This document shows, piece by piece, positions 1 to 8,412 of a stretch of DNA of 34,589 nt. Position numbers and translations under genes: made by a program. This stretch comes from Candidatus Moraniibacteriota bacterium (GTDB taxonomy: Bacteria; Patescibacteriota; Minisyncoccia; Moranbacterales; UBA1568). The number at the start of each line of letters is the position of its first letter. Position 1 is the stretch's first letter. Below the pieces are notes generated by a model that was not told the origin of the DNA, made no database searches, and worked only from the letters and a program-made list of their open reading frames with translations. Where the stretch lies: assembly GCA_008012175.1 (NCBI GenBank), contig SSEF01000027.1, positions 1-34,589 on the forward strand, written 5' to 3'.

Positions 1-21
1 ACATCGCTGGAAACCAGCTGT

Positions 22-405
22 CTACGAGAAAAAAACATGGTCCAGATGCCGGATTTCCGGCTCCTTACCAGGACGAAAGGTCACCGCCACAACATCGAAT
101 GAGTAGTCACGATCTTCGATTTTCCGCTCTTTGAGATAGGCGCCCGCCGCCTTCTCCATTTTTCGGAGCTTGGACCGATTGACCTGCCACTCCGGAAGAC
201 GGCTTTCTTTTCCAGAATCGAGAAAGACCGCTTTCACCTCGACAAAGACGATTTCTCCCTTTCTTTCCGCTACGATATCAATCTCTCCGAGGCGAATCCC
301 TCGGATATTAGCATAGTTGCGCTCCCGGATTCGATATCCATGAGCAGTAAGATGCTTGGCTGCAGCATCCTCCCCAGCTCTCCCAATATCCGCACTGTTC
401 CACAT
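22..405 (-). CDS. yraN: YraN/UPF0102 family endonuclease-like protein
   Basis: Protein has GRAGEDAAAKHLTAHGYRIRERNYANIRGIRLGEIDIVAERKGEIVFVEVKA, typical of the UPF0102 (YraN) nuclease fold. Confidence 0.9.
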   Translation of the reverse strand: MWNSADIGRAGEDAAAKHLTAHGYRIRERNYANIRGIRLGEIDIVAERKGEIVFVEVKAVFLDSGKESRLPEWQVNRSKLRKMEKAAGAYLKERKIEDRDYSFDVVAVTFRPGKEPEIRHLDHVFFS

Positions 406-505
406 AGCAAATTTCCCCTATCTAAGATTTCTCAAGAATATACTTGCAAAAACCGTTTTTAGCAACAAAAAAAGGCCTGTTTGGCCATTCCATTTATCTT
501 CTTTG

Positions 506-717
506 CCCGGAACCACGAGGTGTTGGTGCCGGGCGCTTGACGACGCCCAATATTTTAAAAAAATTGGCTGTGCAAGCGCCCAGCGTGCGTGTGCCCAACA
601 TATCTCTGGAGAAGTCTAGCCCGGGTGAGAGGCAGTTTCGCTTCCACACGAGAGGTATGTGGTTTGATGCTCACGCTATTGGTAGGATATTTCTGGCAGA
701 TCCTTGATCTCTCACCG
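506..717 (+). ncRNA. Putative structured non-coding RNA (nested rod-like stems); family and strand uncertain
   Basis: Nested complementary segments CCCGG(506-510)/CCGGG(621-625), TGTTGG(521-526)/CCAACA(595-600), GGGCGCTTG(531-539)/CAAGCGCCC(573-581), CCAAT(547-551)/ATTGG(563-567); second domain GGTGAGAG(624-631)/CTCTCACC(709-716) followed by GTTTTTT; no convincing ORF. Confidence 0.35.
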
Positions 718-897
718 TTTTTTGGCTATGCCTAACAATTTTTGAAGGTGCTAATTTTTGAAGCTTTTTTGCTTTTTGTTTTTGTGTAAAGGCCGAGCGA
801 TATATTATATTTCTCGACATTTGTGTTTTTGTTTTGGCGGCACGCTCCAGACCAGAATAGGAGCTGTTGGTGGCGATGCACCGAACGGTTAAACAGT

Positions 898-943
898 GGA
901 GACCTTCTCATACCCATCGCAAGATGCGGAGGAGAGGGTCTCC
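898..943. other. Strong hairpin with GNRA-type apical loop
   Basis: GGAGACCTTCTC / GAGAGGGTCTCC long stem, with inner CATC-GCAA-GATG. Confidence 0.5.
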
Positions 944-1137
944 CGTGTTCGAGATCATGTTTTCAAGTAACTTTCTCACTACGACAATCCAATTATAGCA
1001 GAAAAAAATGCTCGAGTCAATTTTGGATGCAAAATATCTTTTATTCTCAGGATTATTTCATGTCTTGAAGATAGGAACGACACATCCCGCAAATCAAACG
1101 CTCAAGAAATAAGTGCGTGACTTTAAAAGTATCGCTT

Positions 1138-2355
1138 CTACAAGCCATTCTTATCCAGAACTGAGCGGAGCGAGTCCTTGCTCGTACCGAGTACCCATTG
1201 TTGGTCTCGGACAGCATAATCAACCGAGAGCCCAAGCGCTGGATCGATATTTGCAAATCGTACCGGCCGTCCGAGATAGGAACCGTCACGAAACGTCAGA
1301 TTTGTCTTCGGAGCAGTTGTCACATCAAGAAAAAGTGGCGCGACAGCCAAAGCCAAGTCTTTTTCGTTTTTCTTCAGGCCCGCTTCAAATGCCGGAATAT
1401 CCTTGATAGAGGCCACAAGCACTATGCGGGGTCGGCCGCTGTCCATGAAGATGTAGAGCGAGAACGATTCATCCAATGTACTCAGAAGATCGGCAGACAC
1501 ATTTAGCTTGGCGAGATAGGCAAAACGCGAAAGGGCCAAGGGATTCAATTTTTGATCCCGAACGAGAAACTCTATGGGGCCTGACAAGCTATCTTTACGG
1601 ATCAGATCTCCTGCCTGAAGCAGGGCGCTCTGTATCTGCTCAGCAGTCACTGTTTCAGTGTCAAAAGAGAGAATATTCGGCTGATCCGAGAAGTACCGCG
1701 TCTGAGAGGCTAATTCTGGCTGGATAGCAGGTTGCGGCAGGCTTGGGGACTCGACTCGAACCTCCGGCTTGACCATGCTGATGTTTGATTGCCACCAGAA
1801 ATATGTCCCAAAAGCCAAAATGATGAGAAGTAGAGTGACTGCTATGGATATCACGAGAAGTATCTTACGGTCTCGGAAAATAGGCTTAAGGGCTTGAAGA
1901 AAGGCGCTCAGTGAAGACAATGATGCACGAAATGATGGACCAGCCGCTGGAAGGGTCGAGGTACGGAATGCTACTGGAGACGATTCCTGACTCGCCACTT
2001 CCGATGGACCCGGCCTCTCTGATGAGGGCACGGCTGCGGGCCGAGCAAGCGGAGGATCGAAGACTGGCAATTCAACAGGAGGGACAGCCGTATTCCCTAT
2101 AGACTCGCGGAGAAACGGGCTTCCGGATCGATCATTCGATTCTGCATCAACCTCAGTGACTCCAGGTGCTGTGAAAAAAGGCGCTCCCCCAGTGGTATTT
2201 GGATGAAAACTAACCGATGAATCAGCTGCCCGAGCGGCATCAGCCGAAATTCCCCTTCCCGAAAGGTCATCTTCCATGGTTCGAATGAGATTCTGGAGCG
2301 GGTCGGCTGGACGCGAGGGAATCGTAGAGGCTTTTTTTTGTTTGAACCAATCCAT
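1138..2355 (-). CDS. Hypothetical protein with one predicted transmembrane segment
   Basis: 405-aa ORF; low-complexity N-terminus, TM segment ILLVISIAVTLLLIILAFGTYFWW, then a soluble C-terminal domain. Confidence 0.75.
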   Translation of the reverse strand: MDWFKQKKASTIPSRPADPLQNLIRTMEDDLSGRGISADAARAADSSVSFHPNTTGGAPFFTAPGVTEVDAESNDRSGSPFLRESIGNTAVPPVELPVFDPPLARPAAVPSSERPGPSEVASQESSPVAFRTSTLPAAGPSFRASLSSLSAFLQALKPIFRDRKILLVISIAVTLLLIILAFGTYFWWQSNISMVKPEVRVESPSLPQPAIQPELASQTRYFSDQPNILSFDTETVTAEQIQSALLQAGDLIRKDSLSGPIEFLVRDQKLNPLALSRFAYLAKLNVSADLLSTLDESFSLYIFMDSGRPRIVLVASIKDIPAFEAGLKKNEKDLALAVAPLFLDVTTAPKTNLTFRDGSYLGRPVRFANIDPALGLSVDYAVRDQQWVLGTSKDSLRSVLDKNGL

Positions 2356-2414
2356 ACAAATACAAAAGAGAGGCTAATCCTCTCTCAAGTATACTATACT
2401 CCCTTTTACAAATG

Positions 2415-4553
2415 CTATTCGCGTTCTTCGCCGAGCTCCTGGCGCACCATCTTGGCCTTTGCCATCTTGTGCGAGAGGTTGATGCGTCCCTGGGAATCGA
2501 TTTCCTTCACGATTACTGCCACGACATCACCGACTTTGACTATATCTTCAACCTTCTCTACCCGGTGATCAGCGAGCTCAGAGATATGGATAAGCCCCTC
2601 CTGATTCGGGAGCACCTCAGCAAAGGCGCCGAAGTTCATGATCCGAGTCACGCGCCCCTGAAACATCTCTCCTACCACTACCTCGCGGGTGATATTCCTG
2701 ACCCATTCGACCGCCTCCTTAGCGCTTGTCTCATCAACCGAGGTGATGAAGACTGATCCGTCGTCCTCAATGTCGATCGAGACGCCGGTCTCATCAATGA
2801 TCTGATTGATCATCTTGCCGCCAGGACCGATAACATCGCGGATCTTCTCAGGATTGATATGCAGCGTGATAATGCGCGGAGCATACGGGGACATCGTCTT
2901 CTTCGGCTCTGGGATAGCAGCGAGCATAACCTCCATGATCTCAAGCCGTGCTGCCAACGCTTGCTTGATGGCGATTCCAAGCATATCCGGGGTGAGGCCG
3001 TCGATCTTCACGTCCATCTGCATGGCCGTAATGCCGTCCCGAGTCCCGGCCACCTTGAAATCCATGTCACCGTAATGATCTTCGAGTCCCTGGATATCGG
3101 TCAGCACCTTGAATCGGCCATCTTTCCCCGTAATGACGCCCATCGCAATGCCAGAAACTGGTTTCTTGATTGGCACGCCAGCATCCATAAGAGAGAGTGT
3201 TGATCCACAAGTCGAAGCCATCGAGGAGGAGCCGTTCGAGGAAAGGACCTCTGAAACGAGATGGATCGTATATGGAAAGTCTTCCTTGGATGGCAGCACT
3301 GGGAGAAGCGCCTTTTCAGCAAGCGCCCCATGACCGACTTCCCGTCGACCAGGACCGCGCATCGGCTTGATCTCACCAACCGAGTAGGCGGGAAAATTGT
3401 AGAAGTGCATGTAGCGCTTCTTCTCATCGGTCTCCATCGTATCGACAACCATCTCGTCACCTGGAGCTCCGAGTGTCGTCACGGTCAAGACCTGGGTCTC
3501 GCCACGCGTGAAGAGGCCCGTGCCATGGGTACGCGGCAAAATACCCACCTGGGAAGCGAGCGGGCGGATCTCGGTCAATGCACGGCCATCCGGGCGAGCG
3601 TCGTGCTCGAGGATATTGGTATGCAGCGCCTCATCCGAGAGTTCTTCGGCGATAAGAGAGAGGACTTCCGCCTGATGCGGCTCGTCGGGAAAGTTGGCAG
3701 CAGCGTACTCTGCAGCCTTTGACTCAATTTCAGCAACCTTTTCCGCCATTGCAGCCTTCGGGCGGAGATAGAGCGCCTCGGCGAGACCAAGTGAGCTCAC
3801 ATATGCTCTCATCTTCATTTCAAACTCATCGCTTCCGACAAGCCGTGCAGCAACACGCTTCTCACGTCCGGCCTCTTTCCTGACGCTCTCGATGAAATCG
3901 GTAATTTTCTGGATCGCCTCGTGGCCGAAACGGAACGCTTCCGTCATCTTTTCTTCCGGAATCTCGTTCGCCCCGCACTCAATCATATTGATCTTGTCGT
4001 GAGTACCCGAGAGAAGCAGATCGAGCACGCTTCCGTTTCGTTCCTCACTCGACGGATTGAGCACAAATCCACCGTCTCCAAGAATACCGACGCGCACTGC
4101 GCCGATCGGGCCAGCCCACGGGATATCGGAAAGCGTCAACGCGGCCGAAGCGGCGATCATCGCGACCAGGTCCGGATCATTCTCGCCATCGTACGAGAGC
4201 ACGGTCGTGACAACCTGGACTTCGTTCCGCATCCGGCTGTCGAAAAGCGGACGGATAGTCCGATCGACCGCGCGACCTGAGAGGATCGCATCGTCCGATG
4301 GACGCCCCTCGCGCTTGATGAAACGCGAACCCTTGATCTTCCCGGCAGCATAGTACCGCTCCTCGAAATCCACCATGAGTGGAAAATAGCCCGTAATTCG
4401 GGACATCTCTTTGCTCATGACCGCGGTAGCGAGGACGACTGTGTCCCCGTACTGGACGGTCACCGCACCATTCGCCTGACCGGCGAGAAGGCCGGTTGAA
4501 ATGCTTAATTCACGCCCACCGAGCTGGAGAGACCATTTTCTGGCTCCTTGCAT
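2415..4553 (-). CDS. pnp: Polyribonucleotide nucleotidyltransferase (PNPase)
   Basis: 712 aa; RNase PH domains (RGETQVL, GSSSMASTCGSTLSLMDAGVPIKKPVSGIAMG), KH domain (INPEKIRDVIGPGGKMINQIIDETGVSIDIEDDG) and S1 domain. Confidence 0.98.
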   Translation of the reverse strand: MQGARKWSLQLGGRELSISTGLLAGQANGAVTVQYGDTVVLATAVMSKEMSRITGYFPLMVDFEERYYAAGKIKGSRFIKREGRPSDDAILSGRAVDRTIRPLFDSRMRNEVQVVTTVLSYDGENDPDLVAMIAASAALTLSDIPWAGPIGAVRVGILGDGGFVLNPSSEERNGSVLDLLLSGTHDKINMIECGANEIPEEKMTEAFRFGHEAIQKITDFIESVRKEAGREKRVAARLVGSDEFEMKMRAYVSSLGLAEALYLRPKAAMAEKVAEIESKAAEYAAANFPDEPHQAEVLSLIAEELSDEALHTNILEHDARPDGRALTEIRPLASQVGILPRTHGTGLFTRGETQVLTVTTLGAPGDEMVVDTMETDEKKRYMHFYNFPAYSVGEIKPMRGPGRREVGHGALAEKALLPVLPSKEDFPYTIHLVSEVLSSNGSSSMASTCGSTLSLMDAGVPIKKPVSGIAMGVITGKDGRFKVLTDIQGLEDHYGDMDFKVAGTRDGITAMQMDVKIDGLTPDMLGIAIKQALAARLEIMEVMLAAIPEPKKTMSPYAPRIITLHINPEKIRDVIGPGGKMINQIIDETGVSIDIEDDGSVFITSVDETSAKEAVEWVRNITREVVVGEMFQGRVTRIMNFGAFAEVLPNQEGLIHISELADHRVEKVEDIVKVGDVVAVIVKEIDSQGRINLSHKMAKAKMVRQELGEERE

Positions 4554-4700
4554 AGTTTTGAAACGCCCTCCAGGCTCATAAACACGCGGTTTTCCCCGAT
4601 ATTTCGGGAAGATCCGTGTAGCTATAAACCTGAAAAAGGCTTCTATTAAGATTGATTGCCCCTAGATTAGCGTCATTTTCTCCCTTTTGTCAAAGAAAAA

Positions 4701-4726
4701 CCGGCAACAGGGAATTCTGTTGCCGG
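4701..4726 (-). terminator. Intrinsic terminator downstream of pyrC
   Basis: CCGGCAACAG-ggaatt-CTGTTGCCGG perfect stem; T-run on the minus strand. Confidence 0.8.
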
Positions 4727-4744
4727 CATGGGCCGAAACGCTGT

Positions 4745-5809
4745 TCAGCTGGGATACTCGAGGCCTTTCACTCGCCAGGCAACCGTCTTGCCGGCCCGAA
4801 ATGGTATGACCTCGCTCTCGCCGAACGGGTAGCTCGCTGGCACTGTCCACGGCTTCCTCACCAGGGTGATCCGGTCAGTATTCCGCGGCAAGCCATAGAA
4901 GTCCGCCCCGAAATGACTGGCGAACCCTTCGAGCCGATTGAGCGCGCCGAGGCTATCAAACGCCTCGGCGTAGAGCTCGATGGCTGCATGAGCCGTGAAG
5001 CAGCCCGCGCAGCCACAGCCGCATTCCTTCGTCCCCTTCGCATGCGGCGCCGAATCGGTACCGAGGAAGAACTTCGGACTACCGGAAGTTGCTGCGAGCA
5101 AGAGCGCTTCGCGGGCGCACTCCCGCTTCATGATCGGCAGACAGTAGTGGTGCGGATTGACGCCGCCGCGGAAGATCGCGTTGCGATTCTCGAGAAGATG
5201 GTGTGCCGTCATGGTCGCGGCGATATTCGGGAAGCTTTCCACGAACTGTACCGCCTCGGCCGTCGTCGCATGCTCGAGCACGATCCGAAGCTTCGGATAG
5301 CTGTCGACGATCTCAAGCAGCACATCTTCGAGGAAACGCTTCTCGCGGTCGAAGATATCGACTTCGCCGGCATCATCACAGAGAAGCTCTCCATGGACGC
5401 AGAGCACGAGACCGAGTTCTTCAATCGCAGCGAGCACGCCTTCGATCTTATCGATGTCCGAGACGCCGTCGGCCGAGTTGGTCGTGGCATTGGCCGGATA
5501 GAGCTTGAAAGCTTTCACCAGCCCGGACTTCGCCGCTTCTTCGACGTCCTTCGGCATCGTATTGTCGGTAAGGTAGAGCGTCATGATCGGTTCGAACAGT
5601 GCTTTGAATGGTGGTTCATGAAGCGGTTCGATGATCCGTGCATAGTAACGCAAAGCCTCTCCTGCCGTAGTGACTGGCGGCTTCAAGTTGGGCATGATGA
5701 GCGCCCCGCCGAAGACGCGCGCGCTATGCTGGAGCGCACTCACCATCGCTGCACCATCGCGCAAGTGCAGATGCCAGTCATCCGGCCGAGTGATCGTGAT
5801 TCGATCCAT
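4745..5809 (-). CDS. pyrC: Dihydroorotase
   Basis: MDRITITRPDDWHLHLRDGAAMVSALQHSARVFGGALIMPNLKPP; start set at ATG 5809, preceded by a GGAG-type RBS; the longer track ORF overlaps pyrD. Confidence 0.96.
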   Translation of the reverse strand: MDRITITRPDDWHLHLRDGAAMVSALQHSARVFGGALIMPNLKPPVTTAGEALRYYARIIEPLHEPPFKALFEPIMTLYLTDNTMPKDVEEAAKSGLVKAFKLYPANATTNSADGVSDIDKIEGVLAAIEELGLVLCVHGELLCDDAGEVDIFDREKRFLEDVLLEIVDSYPKLRIVLEHATTAEAVQFVESFPNIAATMTAHHLLENRNAIFRGGVNPHHYCLPIMKRECAREALLLAATSGSPKFFLGTDSAPHAKGTKECGCGCAGCFTAHAAIELYAEAFDSLGALNRLEGFASHFGADFYGLPRNTDRITLVRKPWTVPASYPFGESEVIPFRAGKTVAWRVKGLEYPS

Positions 5810-5822
5810 CGTGATTCTCCTT

Positions 5823-6704
5823 TCAGTTGTCAGTGAAACCGATGTACTGCATGGCGATATCGCCGAACACCTTGGCGCCGCCAACGAAATAGGCGGTGCC
5901 AATTTGCACAACCGAAGCGCCGGCCCAGAGCATCCTCTCGACATCTTCACCGCTCTGTACGCCGCCCACGCCCCAGACAGCGATCCCTTCCGGCAGCACC
6001 TTGCGCCATTGCTGTACCTGGCCAAGCGCCTGCTGGAAGATCTGCTTGCCGGAACCGCCGGCATAGCCGAGCTTGTCCGGCGTCTGGATGACCGGCGTGC
6101 CGTCGGAATTGAAATCGAGGCAGTTCGGCACGGTGTTCTGCGTGACGACAGCATCGACCGGAAACTCCGCGATGACCGAGGCAATCTCTTCGATCCGGTC
6201 CGGATCCATCGGCGAGACTTTCACCGAAATAAACCAACCCCCGGTGTAATTGAACACCGCCGAAAGCGAATCTTCAACCAGCTGCTTCCGGTACGAGATA
6301 ATCGGCTTCCTTTTGCCGCCATCGGCGACATTCGGACAGCCGAGATTGACCTCGACGCCGTCAAAGCCGATCCGCTGCACCCGAGCCGCTAACTCACCGA
6401 ACTCTTCAGCAAAGAAACCCGCGATGCTCACGATGATCGGCTTGCCGGCTTCATGCGCGATACGCACCATCTCCGGACCGATCTCTTCGAGCTTCTCGAT
6501 GCCGGGATTCGGCAGGCCGAGCGAATTGAGCGTAAAGACCGGATCGCCATTGAACGTATTGCCGGGATTGCCATCGCGCTGGTTCATAGTGATTGAACCG
6601 ACGATGATGAAGCCAGCCGCGGATTTTGCCAAAGCTTCCACTTCAGCGACGGATTTGCACCAGCCGGCAGCATTGCCGACCGGAAAATCAGGATTGATCT
6701 TCAT
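5823..6704 (-). CDS. pyrD: Dihydroorotate dehydrogenase family protein
   Basis: GFDGVEVNLGCPNVADGGKR, FISVKVSPMDPDRIEEIA, GVGGVQSGEDVERMLWAGASVVQIGTAYFVGG; start chosen at MKINPDFPVGNAAG behind a GGAGAGG RBS. Confidence 0.88.
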   Translation of the reverse strand: MKINPDFPVGNAAGWCKSVAEVEALAKSAAGFIIVGSITMNQRDGNPGNTFNGDPVFTLNSLGLPNPGIEKLEEIGPEMVRIAHEAGKPIIVSIAGFFAEEFGELAARVQRIGFDGVEVNLGCPNVADGGKRKPIISYRKQLVEDSLSAVFNYTGGWFISVKVSPMDPDRIEEIASVIAEFPVDAVVTQNTVPNCLDFNSDGTPVIQTPDKLGYAGGSGKQIFQQALGQVQQWRKVLPEGIAVWGVGGVQSGEDVERMLWAGASVVQIGTAYFVGGAKVFGDIAMQYIGFTDN

Positions 6705-6803
6705 GTTTCCCTCTCCTTTCCAGTTGTTCAGGTACGGAAAAGGAACCCGAAACGGTTCCTCCTTGGGCCGAAGCGTACCGAAAACCACTTTTTTTGTCAA
6801 AGA

Positions 6804-6827
6804 GAAAACGGGCGCCGGCCCGTTTTC
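6804..6827. terminator. Intrinsic terminator hairpin
   Basis: GAAAACGGG-cgccgg-CCCGTTTTC flanked by T-rich/A-rich tracts. Confidence 0.7.
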
Positions 6828-6851
6828 GTTTTTCCGCCCAACCCTTGCTAT

Positions 6852-7349
6852 TCAGATGAGGAAGCGGCGCTTATTCTCGGAAAGATTGAGAAAATCATCT
6901 GCCTTCTCTATGAGTTTCGCCGAGGATGATTCAGCAAATGCGATCACCTCGACACGGACGCCATAAGTGTTCTGGAGATACTCCACGAGATGGACATAGT
7001 CGCCATCGCCTGAGACGAGCACGATGACGTCGAGCTTCGCCGCCATCTTGATCGCATCGATCGCGATGCCTACGTCCCAGTCGCCTTTGCGTGATCCATC
7101 AGGGAATATCTGGAGATCTTTGGTCATCACGTCGTAACCGCTCTTCGTCAGGGCTTCGAAGAATTTCTCCTCCATCCCTTCCGTCGTCTTGATACCGTAC
7201 GCGAGCGCCCGGATGAGCTTGCGCTCATTCACGCCAGCCTCAAGAACGGCCTTGAAATTCACCTTCTTGCCGTAGAGAACGCGGGCGCTGTAGTAGAGAT
7301 TCTGTATATCCACGAGCACGCCGACCCGCTGGTCACTGAATTTTGCCAT
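6852..7349 (-). CDS. NYN domain (LabA/DUF88-like) protein
   Basis: VGVLVDIQNLYYSARVLYGKKVNFKAVLE ... VGIAIDAIKMAAKLDVIVLVSGDGDYVHLVEYLQ, NYN/PIN-like signature. Confidence 0.92.
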   Translation of the reverse strand: MAKFSDQRVGVLVDIQNLYYSARVLYGKKVNFKAVLEAGVNERKLIRALAYGIKTTEGMEEKFFEALTKSGYDVMTKDLQIFPDGSRKGDWDVGIAIDAIKMAAKLDVIVLVSGDGDYVHLVEYLQNTYGVRVEVIAFAESSSAKLIEKADDFLNLSENKRRFLI

Positions 7350-7389
7350 AAAAATATTTCACCGGTTTAAAAAGCCGCCTCAACAGAAA

Positions 7390-7407
7390 CCGCCACTCGC
7401 GTGGCGG
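7390..7407 (-). terminator. Putative terminator hairpin after rpsO
   Basis: CCGCCAC-tcgc-GTGGCGG. Confidence 0.55.
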
Positions 7408-7416
7408 CAACCATTG

Positions 7417-7680
7417 TTACAGTCCGAGCTTCTTGACGAGCGCCTTCTGAGCTTTCTCATTCGTCTTCTCGAGGTAGGCGAGGAGCTTCTTGCGCTTGGC
7501 TACCATCTTGAGGAGGCCGCGGCGCGAATGAAAGTCCTTCTTGTTCTTCTTCAGGTGTGTTGTAAGCCTCTTGATCTGCTCCGTGAAGAGGGCGATCTGG
7601 TATTCCGGAGAACCGGTATCCGAATCGTGCCGCTTCACCTCGCTGGTCACCTTTTCCTTCTGCTTGTGCGAGAGCGCCAT
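7417..7680 (-). CDS. rpsO: 30S ribosomal protein S15
   Basis: 87 aa; HDSDTGSPEYQIALFTEQIKRLTTHLKKNKKDFHSRRGLLKMVAKRKKLLAYL. Confidence 0.98.
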   Translation of the reverse strand: MALSHKQKEKVTSEVKRHDSDTGSPEYQIALFTEQIKRLTTHLKKNKKDFHSRRGLLKMVAKRKKLLAYLEKTNEKAQKALVKKLGL

Positions 7681-8045
7681 AGCGTCTTCATGTCAGCGAT
7701 AGACTCGTTGGAGGTCGGACTTCACAACCAATCTACGCTCGATGTATAAAAATTACCTCATGAGAATAGCACGGTTTTCTCTTTCTGGCAAGACACAACG
7801 CGGAATGACCCTATTCACGCATGCCTGCACGATTCATTTCACACCCATAGAATATAATTGGATATCCCCTTAAATTTTAGGCCTTGTCAAGAGAATAGCC
7901 TCAAGGCTTTACTGGTGAGCATCAGGCTGGATCAGTTTTGACACGCTGGCTTGAAACTGGTTAAATAAGACGTCCAAGATTTCTTGGATGTCTAGATAGT
8001 GTTTTTTCCCATTCCAATCACTTCCATTCTTTCTAGGAGATCGCC

Positions 8046-8327
8046 ATGACCGATATGTCCGGCGTTCGGACCGAACTCAATACTGGACACTTCAGGCTTA
8101 TTACGGGCCTGGAAGAAGTTGCTCGAGCCTACTATGATGATGACGCAGAAATCCGTGTCTACTACAAGACCGATGATGAGGAACAGGACTGCTTAGCAGT
8201 CTTTCGCTTCCTCGCCGCAACCCCTTTTGATGGCTATCGCGGCCGGACGACGACCCCAGAAGGTTTCCTCGTATACTGCTACAAAAAACCTGACGGTTCG
8301 GAATGGATAGAAATCAGCCTCCGCTAG
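8046..8327 (+). CDS. Small acidic hypothetical protein (93 aa)
   Basis: ORF with AGGAG-type RBS (tctaggagatcgccATG) and a strong intrinsic terminator downstream. Confidence 0.7.
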   Translation: MTDMSGVRTELNTGHFRLITGLEEVARAYYDDDAEIRVYYKTDDEEQDCLAVFRFLAATPFDGYRGRTTTPEGFLVYCYKKPDGSEWIEISLR

Positions 8328-8340
8328 CAGCGGACAAACA

Positions 8341-8377
8341 AAAGGTCCCCGCACAAGCCTGTGCCGGGACCTTTTTT
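8341..8377 (+). terminator. Intrinsic terminator
   Basis: AAAGGTCCCcGCACA-agcc-TGTGCcGGGACCTTTTTT. Confidence 0.9.
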
Positions 8378-8412
8378 CTTTGTCATTGGATTTTCCGATT
8401 CGTTGCCTAGGT

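Noticed and set aside
480-960. tmRNA, RNase P RNA or SRP RNA identity for the structured intergenic region
   Set aside because: No GGTTCGANTCC 3' end with tag ORF, no GAGGAAAGTCC-type P4 motif and no GGAAGGAAGCA-type SRP motif on either strand
5810-6184. N-terminal extension of the pyrC ORF (479 aa)
   Set aside because: Low-complexity R/S-rich translation overlapping pyrD; the conserved dihydroorotase start is at 5809
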